Origin: Trichoplusia ni
Lineage: Eukaryota; Arthropoda; Insecta; Lepidoptera; Noctuidae
Length of the DNA: 64,000 bases
Direction of reading: 5' to 3'
Assembly: GCF_003590095.1 (NCBI RefSeq)
Contig: NC_039480.1
Location: forward strand, 10,517,328 to 10,581,327
In this document: one piece after another, positions 47,615 to 58,592 of the stretch
Layout: every line of letters begins with the position of its first letter
Numbering within the stretch: the stretch's first letter is position 1
The notes under the pieces: generated by a model
The model's input: only the letters and a program-made list of their open reading frames with translations
The model's database searches: none
Told to the model about the DNA's origin: nothing
Position numbers and translations under genes: made by a program

Positions 47615-50600
47615 TCATTGTGTGTTAGGGCAGCGTCCGCGCGTGTGTCCGGGCTGGCGGCACAGGCTGCACAGACGCGAGCCCCCGCGGGGCTGCCGCT
47701 CCCCGCGAGGTTGCCGCTCCGCGCGAGGCGGCCGCTCCCCGCGGGGTTGCCTGCCCCCGCCGCGACCCCTTCCACGGCTATTGCTGCTGCTGTTGCCCCA
47801 ATCTACCGCTAGAATAAAGTACAAAGGTTGTGAAGTCCAAATGAGTACGGAGGTATTCCGTTATACGGAGGCTGCACAGAGGGTAATACTAAAAAAAACG
47901 TTTTTTATTCAACTACAGTAATACAAGTTTACAGCCATAAAACTTTTTACCTAAATTTCAATACCTAAAATAATAATTGCGCGCTAGAAATAAGCAAATA
48001 AGACACTAAATAATTCGGATATTTAATAACCTGGTGCTGCTTCCGAATCTCCCCATTGGAAGAAGTTACATCTTGAACCGAGGTCCTTTACACAGCCATA
48101 AAAAGTTCGACCTTTATTTGGACCTTCTTTCTGCACCGTTAGTCTGAAAGCATACGCAAATTATATGTTTACAATTCGAAACTTAACGAAATTTAACAGT
48201 ATTTATAAATTCACGAAATCCACTAAAAAGCTGCGTTACTTTTTACAAGGCAGCCCGCAGTCGCACTTGACGTCATCATCCCCGCCAGCATTGCTGTCTC
48301 GCGACCTTCCTCCCCAGCCCCTGGTTGTGTTGCTGCTGGTCTGGTCGCTGCCTCCCCACGAACTGGACGGCGGAGTGTCGTACGGGTTCTGTACAGTGTC
48401 AGTAGACTCCGGCGCCCATAGGAAGAAGTCACAGCCACCGTTGTCTTTACCCACTTGGCATTTGTAAAATTGCTTGCCTGGAAATAGGAAAAGATTTCAA
48501 TACACTTATGCCAGTAGCGATTGGTAGCTAGGTACTTGGTAGTAAGCACCAAAAAATTAATAATGGGCAAGTTTGTACAGAAAAGGAGAATAATTTTAAA
48601 AGAAGAAAATAACTTACCAAAATTCGGCGTTTGTTTTCGTACTGTTAAGACAATAGCCGGTTTGTTACAGCCACAGAGTACGTTATTATCGTCGCCATTT
48701 TCACTTCTTGGTAACGGCATCCTTGGCTGGTTGTTCGTTGGATTCGGAGCTCTATTTGCAACAGGCGGAGGTACAAATTGCCTTGGCTGTGCTATATTGG
48801 GCCTTGGAGCCGCTGAGGGAATTGAAGGTACCACAGGAATCGGAGGTGTTATAGTACTAGGGCTGTTGCTGTTACTACTTGGGCGACTATTTTGTGATCT
48901 ATTTACAGTTGTCGCAGTAATGTTTGTGTTTTGAGTTCTTTCAGCTACTTGTCTAACACTGGATAGGTTTATTCTAAGCATTTCTAAGAACGTAGTGTCA
49001 CACCCGCCTATACAGCCAGTGTAAGGAGATGGATATAGGTGACTTATTTGATTGTTTCGCCATTCAAATTTTAACATTTTGTAGTTTGGTCCACACTGGA
49101 AAATAAATGGGAGAAGATTAAACGTGTAAACATAAGCAGAAGCAAATTCGGTTTATGAAAAAAAAACTATGCTTCTTCACTATCGAAGATTTGATAGTTA
49201 TTTCGATCGTCCGACGAATGGTTACGATTCTGCCCATTGTAAAGGATTGTCCGATCGAGCGTTGTTCTGCTTAACTGCCACTGCACGAATTAGCGGTTCT
49301 GTTGGAATCCAACACGAGTAACAACTCGACCTCAATTTTATTGAAACAGAACTCGATTCCGTGGAGAATTAGCCTGCAGGATTGTTTGACACATAAAATC
49401 TTAGTGTTACAGTCAACAAGATATACTCACAACTGAACAAGTTCCAGGTAACACTTGTATGCTCTTGACTAGAGAAGGCAGCCAGACAGCATTCTTGCAA
49501 CTGGGGTATGACATACAACTTATGTAGAGTTCATCGGCGTTGTTCTTTTTATGTCTCACCACCATGTCTGACCCACATTTAGGACATTTGAAAGCTGTAA
49601 ATAAACAATAGAAAACAAAATTCAATAATTAAAAAAATATCTCATAATTTCCAGGAAGTAACTTTAAAATCGAGTTACTAGGAAATAAACCTTTGTGCCT
49701 TGTAATAAGGTTCTCTTTACAGATCAATATTTACTATATTTAGGTACCTGCAGGCATGTCCACTGGCATGGTCTCAGCTGACGGAACATACTCGTTCGGC
49801 TGCTCGCTGAACCTTTCACCTAACGCAGCGTCGATCTTGTTAGCTTCTAAAGCTACTGTTTGATATACCTCCTTGTATTTTGCTATCTGCAAAAAGGATT
49901 GGATTATGTATGGGTTTTTATTGTTTCGATAAGACCTTATATGGGACAACAGTGCTAATAGTTATCCATTACAACCATGATACGAGTTGAATTGGTAACA
50001 ATTCTATCTAAACACATTTCATTTAGGTATTTGTAAAATGTTATGTTAATCATATTCATAATATATGCTAATTTTTATATACCGTAAAATTTTTAAACAT
50101 ATACCAGAAAATGTAAGTCTTTAGTATGAAATAGCTTGGGAGGTTGCAAGTAATACCTGTTCAGCTAGCACCTGCTGCGGTTGCCGCCTGCCCTCACTGA
50201 TGGCCTTCAGGTCGGCCTCCAGCTGTGCCCTCAAGTGAGGTTTGGATATAGTGAGGCCCATCGCGTCATAGCCCTCTACGAGGCCCATGCCAAGCAAGCC
50301 GGGTACGAAATGTATCGCGTTCGCTAAGGCCACGTAAGATCTGTTCTTTATTGTTTCTATATGTTCCGCGTGTGTTGCATCTGTGCCTGATTACGAGAAA
50401 ATTGTTTGCAGTTATAGATTATGTTCCGTTACGTTCCGTATATGGGGATATAGGGCTTTGTTGTTCGTAGATTTTTTAAATAACTAGTAGTATAGAGGTA
50501 CAAAGGTGAGTCACCTCTCGGACTCATTAATTAACGTTTTGATCTCCGTTATAGGCCGTTCGTTTAAAATTGAGACAGGTTTGAGTCAAAACAGTGAAGT

Positions 50601-53600
50601 CTTACCGATTCCATGTTTTTCCATTAGAGCGATGAGATCAGCTTCTGTTAAAAGATTCGGTGGTGAAGTTTGGCCGTCTAACATGTCTATGCTAGTCGGA
50701 TTGAAGGTTTGCCCATTCTAAAAAAAAATACAACTTTAAACTATCATGAAATTTTAACAAACTTGACAAAGAAAAAGCAGCATTAATATTTACCTGATAA
50801 ACGTGAATTTCCTTTGAGGACCACTTATCGTAAGGATACACTTCTAAATAGTTTCTTGCTGTTATCATAAGACCACTTGCGTTGAACTTCTCACCGGCTA
50901 CTTCAATAGACACTGTAGTTTCTTGACCCTGGGCGTCTTTTGAACAACAGGCCAAGAACGAGCGGACTATAAACTCGTATAACCGCTGTTCATTGCCATT
51001 TAAATCTATGAAAATATGAAATTTGCTGATCAGTAGGTATTTGTTTTAGTATGTATTTTAGGTTATTGACGATGACGGGCAAGAAGTGAAAAAGAAAGTC
51101 GCAGTTTGATTGCTTCATCAGAAGCTATGAGAGGAAGAAGTTATCAAAATAAGTTATATTCCTTAGAGTTTAAAATGCTTTCAGCTGAGTGTCGAGACGA
51201 ATAATAAATGACTAAAAACCATGTCTCTAAAAAGTAATACAGCTTACTGTTGGTGTACTTTGTAGGATGAATGGGAGGATGGGCCTTGTCGCTCTTGTTC
51301 CCTTGCCGCGGGGTCGGCCCCCCACTGTCCAAAATATTCTGTGCAAAAGTCCCCCAGTTGGGGTCTGCCGTCTGGTGCCCCACCAGTTGTCCTAAGTTCA
51401 TCTCTTTGGGGTACTCATTGGTCTCGGTACGTGGATAACTTATAAACCCCTGCGTGTATAACTTTTCTGCAAGTCGCATCGTCTCCTTTGCGTTAATTTT
51501 CAACTTCCTAGATGCGAGTTTTTCAAGTTCCTGGCGAATAAATATAGACATTTGATAATCTAGTTAGAACAGTAGTACCATACAACGCAACAAATACGAG
51601 TTGCAAATGTGGATGATACAGACATACGGACAGGTATGCATTCCTTTTGTCGTGTCGTTAGTATGCGACTATACTTGTAGAAAGCAAACACTTTAAAACT
51701 GACAAGTTTAAAAAAAAACAATTTATTTTTACAACTGCAATTGCTTCTGACAGCCTATTTTGCTACTATGCTTAGTCAAGGCAATAAGTTCAAGTAAAAG
51801 TCACTTGTATACATAATTGTTACACAATCGTGGGTGTTCTTAGGGGTGGAGTACAATATAACAATTATTTATTTAATCTACTCACCACTGTATCCAATGG
51901 CAGAGGTCTCCATTTCGACTTTGGTTTGGTTTTCACTTCAGAAACCTTCGCCTGGGGGCTTTCTAAGCATACATCATGCAGTACCTGGCACGCATCACGA
52001 TCGAATAGTCTTATCCTTTCCCATGCGAAATCAACACTCAAGTCATTCATAGTGTGGTTAACTGAAATTTAATGAAAGATAAGGTATTTCGAGAAATATA
52101 AAGGCAGAAGAAAAGATTTTTGAAAAAAGGTAAAAGTTACTATGAAAATGAAAGTCATTTATTAATATTGTTTTCAAAATACTACTTTTCAAAATAATAT
52201 TAATAAATGACTTTCATTTAGTGTAGTAAGTTAGTAAGTCGTTTAATGAAGTAAGTTTCGTGTAATAAGTTGAATTTTAAAAACTGCCAACCACAAGTAT
52301 CCTAGCAATTATTGACTGACTTCTTCTGATCCCAAATTGTTCCGATATTGAGACCCGAAGCGTGTTTTATTTGATATGAACTCACGCAGAATTTCCTTAT
52401 AAATTTAAACGCGGTCTAGGTTACCTCTTATCTTCCAAAATGGTTCAGGCACAAAGTTCTCGACGGCGCGGTACCTCTCCACAACAAAGCCTAGTGTCGG
52501 AAACTGGCAGGAACCATAACTGACTAAACTTTGTGCTAGTTTTGTAGGAAAAACTTTTTGAAGTCGTAAGGTTTGAAATCTTGTGAAAGCTGCACCTAAA
52601 ATTATAAATTATGAAAAATGCCTTATCACTGAATCATGAACAGGATAAAACAAGTTGCAACCATGTTAACCACGCGAAACAATCCCATATCATAAAATTC
52701 GCTGAGCAATGTCTACATGCAATGGAAGCCAGCAAACACAAGGCACCACCGAAATTGATTAGGAAAGAGGCGGGATGCTCCTGTGAGGTGCATGATACAA
52801 GGTTTAATTCAAGGAAAATGGAGGGAAATGGGGGAGAATATAACTTTCGTCAAGCTGATAGACAATAAAGGCTGGTACAAGCCACATATTTAACATATTT
52901 TGTAAATCGCGCTAATTACCTATCCTTAAATCTAACTCTTGCCTCACATCAACAGCATCACTAATGTTCTTATTAGGTTGTTCCAAGTTCTGCAGAGCCC
53001 TCCACACGGACACAGATGTGATTTCAGAGAATTTGGCTCGGAATACCCTAAGATTGTTCTTTACTGCTTTACAAACATCAATTATCTCAAAACCAATGTT
53101 TTCTCCTTCTCTGTCACAATCCGTCCAGATGATCAAACCTTGACAACTCCTTATTTCCCTTTCCAAAGTTTTCTGCAACATACCATTCATAAATTATACC
53201 TTAGCATGTAAGAAAAAAGATCAAACTATTCTATAAAGGTTTTTAGCTTGCTGATCTTTAGAATAAAAGTACTGATTAAGAAAAATCAATCATGATAGTT
53301 ATGTTATATTATCATACAAGACAAGTTGCCATTATCAATATTTTACTGTGACACAACAATGATTGCCCTTGGAGTAAGAATGTTGGTTTTCACTTTATCA
53401 ATAGTGTTAAGCTTACCTTAATTTTCTCATAGTTCTCTGGGCAGAATTTAAAAACGGGTGCATCAAACAAAGCGAGCGGGCTACAAGACTGCCAGCTCTT
53501 ATAAGCCCCAACAAACTCTAAGCTCAGCAAGTGTCCAGACACTGAAGTCATAACCATTTGGCATTTCTGTCCCATCACTTCACTTTCAAATTCATAGATT

Positions 53601-54468
53601 TTATTATACTGTGAGAGTCCTTCCCGCTGGAATTAAATTTCAAGGAGTTATCAGTAATTTTTTTTGACATTAATTTTGAATAGTACATCGTTTTGACATT
53701 AATTTTGAATAGTACATGCATGATGGTGGATTTTATTGCCTGAAGCATTGATGGCAATGACGCTGAGTAAAATAAAAGTAGATACATTCACAAGTACTTA
53801 GTGTACAAATAAGAATGGTTATAATACTTCAAGACATAATATACAAACAAAAGCAGATAACAGTTTTTCAGACTACATTATAATATTCATTATACACAAT
53901 AAAATAGTTTGTGGGTCATCTTAGCTCACTGGCTGAGTTTAATTTGAATGTATAGAAAGTTTTAGGTTGGCTAAGCACTTAAAAGTAATGTACATACTGA
54001 TTATGGGCAGATGAGAGTTTGCAGTTAAGCAGACTAAATGAACTAGTCACAAGTGTCAAATGTGAAATATTATTGTAAGAAAAATCAATAAAACAAATTA
54101 CTTAAAGATTTATGGATAACTTAGTGCCCAGCCCAATCAAAAACACACATCTGATAAAAAATGTTTTAGTACTTGAACTACTTCAGAACTTCTATCAGAT
54201 TTTGGAACGGTGCTTAGAGCAGAATACATACAACAAAAACTACAACCATTTGGTAAATTACAATGAAAGTCATAACAATATTACTCACCCTTCTAGATGT
54301 GCCTCGCGACAAATGTTGTGCGATATTTTTAGCGGCATCATTCTTTTCGGCCACATTTAAATACTTCATAGTCTCAATGTTACTGCTTAATGTTCGTAAG
54401 AAACTTTGTATGTTCTTCGTTTCAAGTTTTCTGATAAGGTTAGGTAAATTGGTTAATAGAAAAGGCAT
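47615..54468 (-). CDS. Top3alpha: DNA topoisomerase 3-alpha
   Basis: Fifteen exons join in phase to 1,050 residues: 54289-54468, 53417-53626, 52920-53172, 52425-52595, 51886-52061, 51248-51530, 50794-51005, 50606-50717, 50157-50386, 49748-49886, 49431-49594, 48618-49095, 48240-48477, 48031-48143 and 47615-47808. Order: a basic N-terminus, TOPRIM domain (VAEKNDAAK near 39; the metal-binding DCDRE at 148-152), the type IA core with active-site tyrosine 362 in GFISYPRTET, a four-cysteine zinc ribbon (CPKC near 659), two GRF zinc fingers (CNKPAIVLTVRKQTPNFGKQF and CGLPCKKLTVQKEGPNKGRTF), an Arg/Gly repeat tail, and a final CCHC knuckle (CSLCRQPGHTRGRC). The enzyme passes single DNA strands and, with BLM and RMI1, dissolves double Holliday junctions; it also decatenates mitochondrial DNA. 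A second ATG at codon 34 may give a nuclear form. It lies head to head with Mrm2. Confidence 0.96.
52146..52219. repeat. perfect 24-base inverted repeat (hairpin)
   Basis: Bases 52146-52169 and 52196-52219 are exact reverse complements, separated by a 26-base spacer that itself holds TTTTCAAAAT twice. It lies in a Top3alpha intron (52062-52424). A MITE fragment, a small RNA hairpin or local replication slippage could all produce it. Confidence 0.85.
53662..53717. repeat. 29-base tandem duplication
   Basis: A unit beginning TTTTGACATTAATTTTGAAT is repeated head to tail (53662-53690 and 53691-53717, the second lacking only the last two bases). It lies in the first Top3alpha intron and looks like a recent slippage or strand-switch event. 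Confidence 0.8.
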
Positions 54469-55071
54469 ATTTCAACGCATTTACTAAATGTACATATTCC
54501 ATAACATTTTCTTCGTCAGTTAAGATAAAAATTTAACTACTTTCTGACTTTATAAGGTACAAAACTTTATGTCTATATGAACGTAAATAAACAAGTATTC
54601 TGCGACTGTGTCCCGCCAATAATTTTCAAATATTCTTGTCTTGTCAGTCAAGTTACCAAGTACTCAAATGTCACTAGCTATTTTTCACTTTTTTTGGTAC
54701 AGCGTCCTTTTAGCAATTTCTTATTGACTTTCCCGTAGTAGAGTATACTAAAATGTTTTTGCTTTCCCGAGATCACAGTACTCAATTCCTAAAAAGTACT
54801 CTTCTATTCTCTATTGTCTTTTCTTTTATCATCTGTACGAAAATTGATGTATCGAATATCGACTTACAGCTGTCACAGAAAATCGATCGAATCAAAATAG
54901 TAAATGCGTGAAGAAAATGACTATAGATACGTGAAAGTGTTTGTTTTTCCTTGATGTAACTGTGTGACATTTATGTTTGGCGTAAAATCAAGTAACATGT
55001 ATGACATTAGACATTAGTATAAAAATAGGTTATCTTTATCTTCAGTTGGAAACTGAATTAAATTGAAGACG
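54469..55071. promoter_or_regulatory. divergent promoter between Top3alpha and Mrm2
   Basis: About 600 bases separate the start codons of two genes with mitochondrial roles. The stretch should contain both transcription starts. A minus-strand 62-codon frame (54782-54970) looks like chance. Confidence 0.5.
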
Positions 55072-56040
55072 ATGATGCTGTCGGGCTCATTCACACCTAA
55101 ACCACTAAGCTATACAAAGATGTGTTTCCTCGTTAACTGTCTAAAACGTTTGAAAAGTTCGCAGCAATGGTTAACTCGTCAAAAAGCAGATCCTTACGTT
55201 GAAAAGGCAAAAATATATAATTACAGGTGATCATCACATTTCAATAATTTTATAACATAAAATGTATCGTAGTTTGATTGTGGTTGATATATTTTCCTTT
55301 TCTTTGCCCCAGATGTCGCAGTGCCTTTAAATTATTAGAAATGAACGACAAAACAAACATTTTGTCACCAGGCCTAACAGTTATTGACCTTGGTGCATCG
55401 CCAGGGTCATGGACGCAAGTAGCAGTTCAAAAAACGAACGCTGATGGAGCTGATCCTTCCAAACCAAAGGGGAGAGTTCTAGCTATTGATAAACTGCAGA
55501 TATTTCCAATTGAGGTATTGTGTAGTTTGTTATGATTTGTTTGTCATGTAAAATTCTTTGTTTGTACTAAATATAGCCGACTCACTTACACATTATTAGT
55601 GTCTCACATGCTAGCATGTCTTATGAATATTTATTTCTTTGCAGGGTGCATCTATAATGAGCAATATGGACTTTTCTACAATAGAAGCTCATGATAAAGT
55701 AATAGCTGCTCTTGGAGGCAGTAAAGTAGACTTGGTGTTGTCAGACATGGCTCCCAGTGCCACTGGAGTAAAGGAGCTTGATAAAGATAGAATAATTGGC
55801 CTTTGTTACATGGCCATTAGATTTGCAGCACTAGTCAGTAAAGTTGAAGGCAATTTACTCTTCAAAGTGTGGGATGGCAAAGAAGTACCTATACTTGAAA
55901 TGGACTTGGAAAGGTTTTACAAAAGTATTAAAATATTGAAACCTCAAGCAAGCAGGTCGGAATCATCAGAGAAGTTTATACTTGCTAGAGGATTTCGAGG
56001 AATTCAGAGGCCATTACAGAATGGAAGATGGGGAGAATAA
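55072..56040 (+). CDS. Mrm2: Mitochondrial rRNA 2'-O-methyltransferase MRM2 (FtsJ/RrmJ family)
   Basis: Exons 55072-55226, 55313-55514 and 55645-56040 join in phase to 250 residues. The N-terminus is basic and lacks acidic residues (CFLVNCLKRLKSSQQWL), fitting a mitochondrial import signal. The catalytic FtsJ fold shows RQKADPYVEKAK, CRSAFKLLEMN with the family's first lysine, the SAM-binding DLGASPGSWTQVA, GRVLAIDKL, the catalytic DLVLSDMAPSATG, and LLFKVWDG with the later lysine. It ends with KPQASRSESSEKFILARGF, which carries the last conserved residues of the K-D-K-E set. MRM2 methylates the 2' oxygen of one uridine in the large mitochondrial rRNA and helps assemble the large subunit. Two adjacent ATGs (55072 and 55075) may start it. 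AATAAA at 56353-56358 is a fitting end signal. Confidence 0.94.
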
Positions 56041-57195
56041 TAATGTTAACATACCAACAAATTGCATAAAAAATGTTGCATAATAATTATTTCAAGTTTT
56101 CATGACAGTAGGCTGTTATTTTTTTATAATAATAGCAATATTATATCTGTACCAGAAAACATTGTGGAAGTCTTTTATAGTGGCTTCAAGGAGTATTTGT
56201 GTGATGCTTGAAATTTGTGGATCTGTAAATATTATAAGTAGTAAAGAACAATGATGTCTTCCATTTTTGTAGTGAGTAGGAATAGTGTTTATAAGAGTCA
56301 AAATATTATCTTATTTACTCAAGATATTCAATAAGATTACAATTTTAAACATAATAAAGTATGCTTAACATTTTTTATGATCAAGAAAACAAACACTTTA
56401 TTAAAAGATTATTTTATTTTCAATATAGCATATTTTCTGAAGTATTTTAATAGAATAATGCTTTAGATACAGTACAGCTTCTAGAATTCTACTGTTTTTA
56501 AAATACTTAAGATTTTTATATTTTAAACAATGTTAAATTTGTTTTATATTGTCAATTGAATAAAATCAACAAACCATTAACCTCTGAAGTTATAATTTTG
56601 ACTATTTATTTTGTACCAACAGTAATTTTAGTAGAAATAATTATTTTTTTCCATTATATAAAATAATATCACAAAGTGTACTTCAAATACATTAGTACAC
56701 AACAGTATCTAAGCAAGTTACTTAATGTACTAATTTTCGGACGAAAACAGATGCATTCAGAAAAATTTATAATTTTTCCCTTGTTGTAATGTTCAGCAAT
56801 GAAAAAAGTTTTACATTATTCCTTGCAAATAAAATACTTTCATTGTAAATGCCCATTAAGCCCGTGTCCTTACATTAATAAATCTTTTGAACTGTTAAGC
56901 CAAAAAACTTTATTTGTGCGTTAACACAACTACCTCATGGTATTATTAAAATTACTTAATATAAAGAAGAGTTTACGAACAAAACCTCATCAACTATTTT
57001 ACATAAAATACAAAGTACACAAGCAATAAACCCTAAAAAAATATATCAAAACATTCATAAACTTCTCTACAGCCATAACAAATATACTTAGAAGTAGGTT
57101 TTGGTATTTCGTTTTGGTTACTAGACTTAGCGGGGTGCGCAACTATTGGTAAAGTAGTTTCAACTTTCAGCCATATGGATAAATGCAGCGGTAAT
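56041..57195. other. convergent 3' regions of Mrm2 and the four-helix protein gene
   Basis: Mrm2 probably ends just after 56358. Minus-strand AATAAA candidates for the neighbour lie at 56909-56914 and 56605-56610. Very AT-rich; no gene supported. Confidence 0.5.
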
Positions 57196-58592
57196 CTATA
57201 CGAACTGTGTGCGTGTGCCACTAGATAGTTTGTTGAGTTGTGCGGCAGACAGCAGGCTGGAGTGCGCGACGTGGTCCAGCAGCAAGAGGCGTTCGCCGCG
57301 CTCGTCGCTGGCGGCGCGGACCGAGCGGGCGCAGCGGCCGCTGCCAGTCTCGAGGGCGAAGCTGCTAACAGCGCAAATAGCGTAGATAAACGTTAACACG
57401 AACAGCGCACATCCGAAATCTGGAAGAAAAGAAAAAAACCGTAATAAAAAGCAGTCATTTTACTTCTTAAATTCAGCCGTCGTATATCTAATGAAAAAAT
57501 ATTGCATGCGGGAATTGAACTCGTAACCTTGCATGCATGTACTAACTTTTACCAGGTCATCGTTCGCGTTCATTTGTTCTCACACGACAGCGAAAAAAAG
57601 GCTATTGTTCATGCAATTATACTGTTTTAATTGCGCATTCAATGATCTAAACAGTGTTTACCGGTAAGTTATTATGATATAGTAGTAGTATGTAAATTTA
57701 GATCAAATCTTTCTTGCTAAACTTAACTGTCTTATAATCTGAATCTACACTACCCAAACTATTACTCACGGTATAGATTGTGACCTCCGAAATGGTTGAC
57801 AATACATGGATAACCATCTCCTACTACAATAGCGACGATGAGCAGCACCACACCGACACAGGCGGCCATGATCCACGGCAGCACATACTCGCGCTTATAC
57901 TTCACTGCCCCGTGCAGCAGCGAGATACAGCACATCAAGTATATGGACGTCAGAATTGTGCTTGTATAGAGAAATATTACCGTCACTGGAAAATAATAAG
58001 TCTTTAGTTTAGTAGGCTATATTAGCTATAAAAGGAATGACGTGTCTTTGTTAGAACTTGCACTGAATTGAGTAAAAGAATATCAGCTATAACGAAACTA
58101 TTCAATCTATTGACATTGGTAAGGGAGGTAATGGCCAGTCATAGGGTAGCTACTGTATTTTTGATTCACATAATAACACTTCAACCTTTTTAAAAGAAAT
58201 AAACATGAGTAACCTGACGCTAAGTGCTGTGCTTTAGCAAATCTACGTTGATTGTTGGTGGTGATCACATCTCCGTTGTGATAGGTGAGGTGTTCTCCGT
58301 AGGTCGCGTCGTAGAGCCCGCGCCTGTCAGCATCGTCTATCATGTCGTTGTGTAACATTGACAACATCTCCCCGACATGAGATATCCCGACTAGCAATAT
58401 GATTAATATGAAAGATGATAGCGCCTGCAAAAAGATTAAATTATTTAATTGCTGTCAAATTAGGGACACTGCACGACAACAACAGTTAAAAAAGTAATAA
58501 TTTCTCATACTCACGATTTGATGGACGGCAATAAGAATTGTGCCTTGACGTAAATTAAAAACATACAAAAAATTATTGAGGCGAATCATCAT
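57196..58592 (-). CDS. four-helix membrane protein, LAPTM4-like layout, unrecognised (242 aa)
   Basis: Exons 58515-58592, 58214-58424, 57770-57985 and 57196-57419 join in phase to 242 residues. Four hydrophobic segments are clear: about 17-41 (TILIAVHQIALSSFILIILL), 97-118 (VTVIFLYTSTILTSIYLMCC), 128-150 (YVLPWIMAACVGVVLLIVAI) and 170-192 (FGCALFVLTFIYAICAVSSF). Between the first two lies a polar loop of about 55 residues with several acidic residues and histidines. The start NNFLYVFNLRQGTILIAV, the loop lengths and the helix spacing recall LAPTM4/Mtp-type late-endosome proteins and an insect family of similar layout. The resemblance is in shape rather than in identifiable motifs. The C-terminal tail is Ser/Arg/Leu-rich without a clear sorting motif. 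Cell location and function are unknown. Confidence 0.8.
57500..57560. repeat. possible SINE-like fragment, copy D
   Basis: GCATGCGGGAATTGAACTCG resembles the B-box-complement segment of copies A and B. Only this core is similar, so the assignment is weak. It lies in the last intron of the four-helix protein gene. Confidence 0.35.

Noticed and set aside
48521..48934. 137-codon plus-strand frame with hydrophobic Leu/Gly runs
   Set aside because: It is the antisense shadow of the Pro/Ser-rich Top3alpha exon 48618-49095.
52611..52868. 85-codon frame on plus inside a Top3alpha intron
   Set aside because: It fills an intron on the opposite strand, but the protein shows no family motif and no promoter or polyadenylation signal is clear. 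It may be part of an old insertion.
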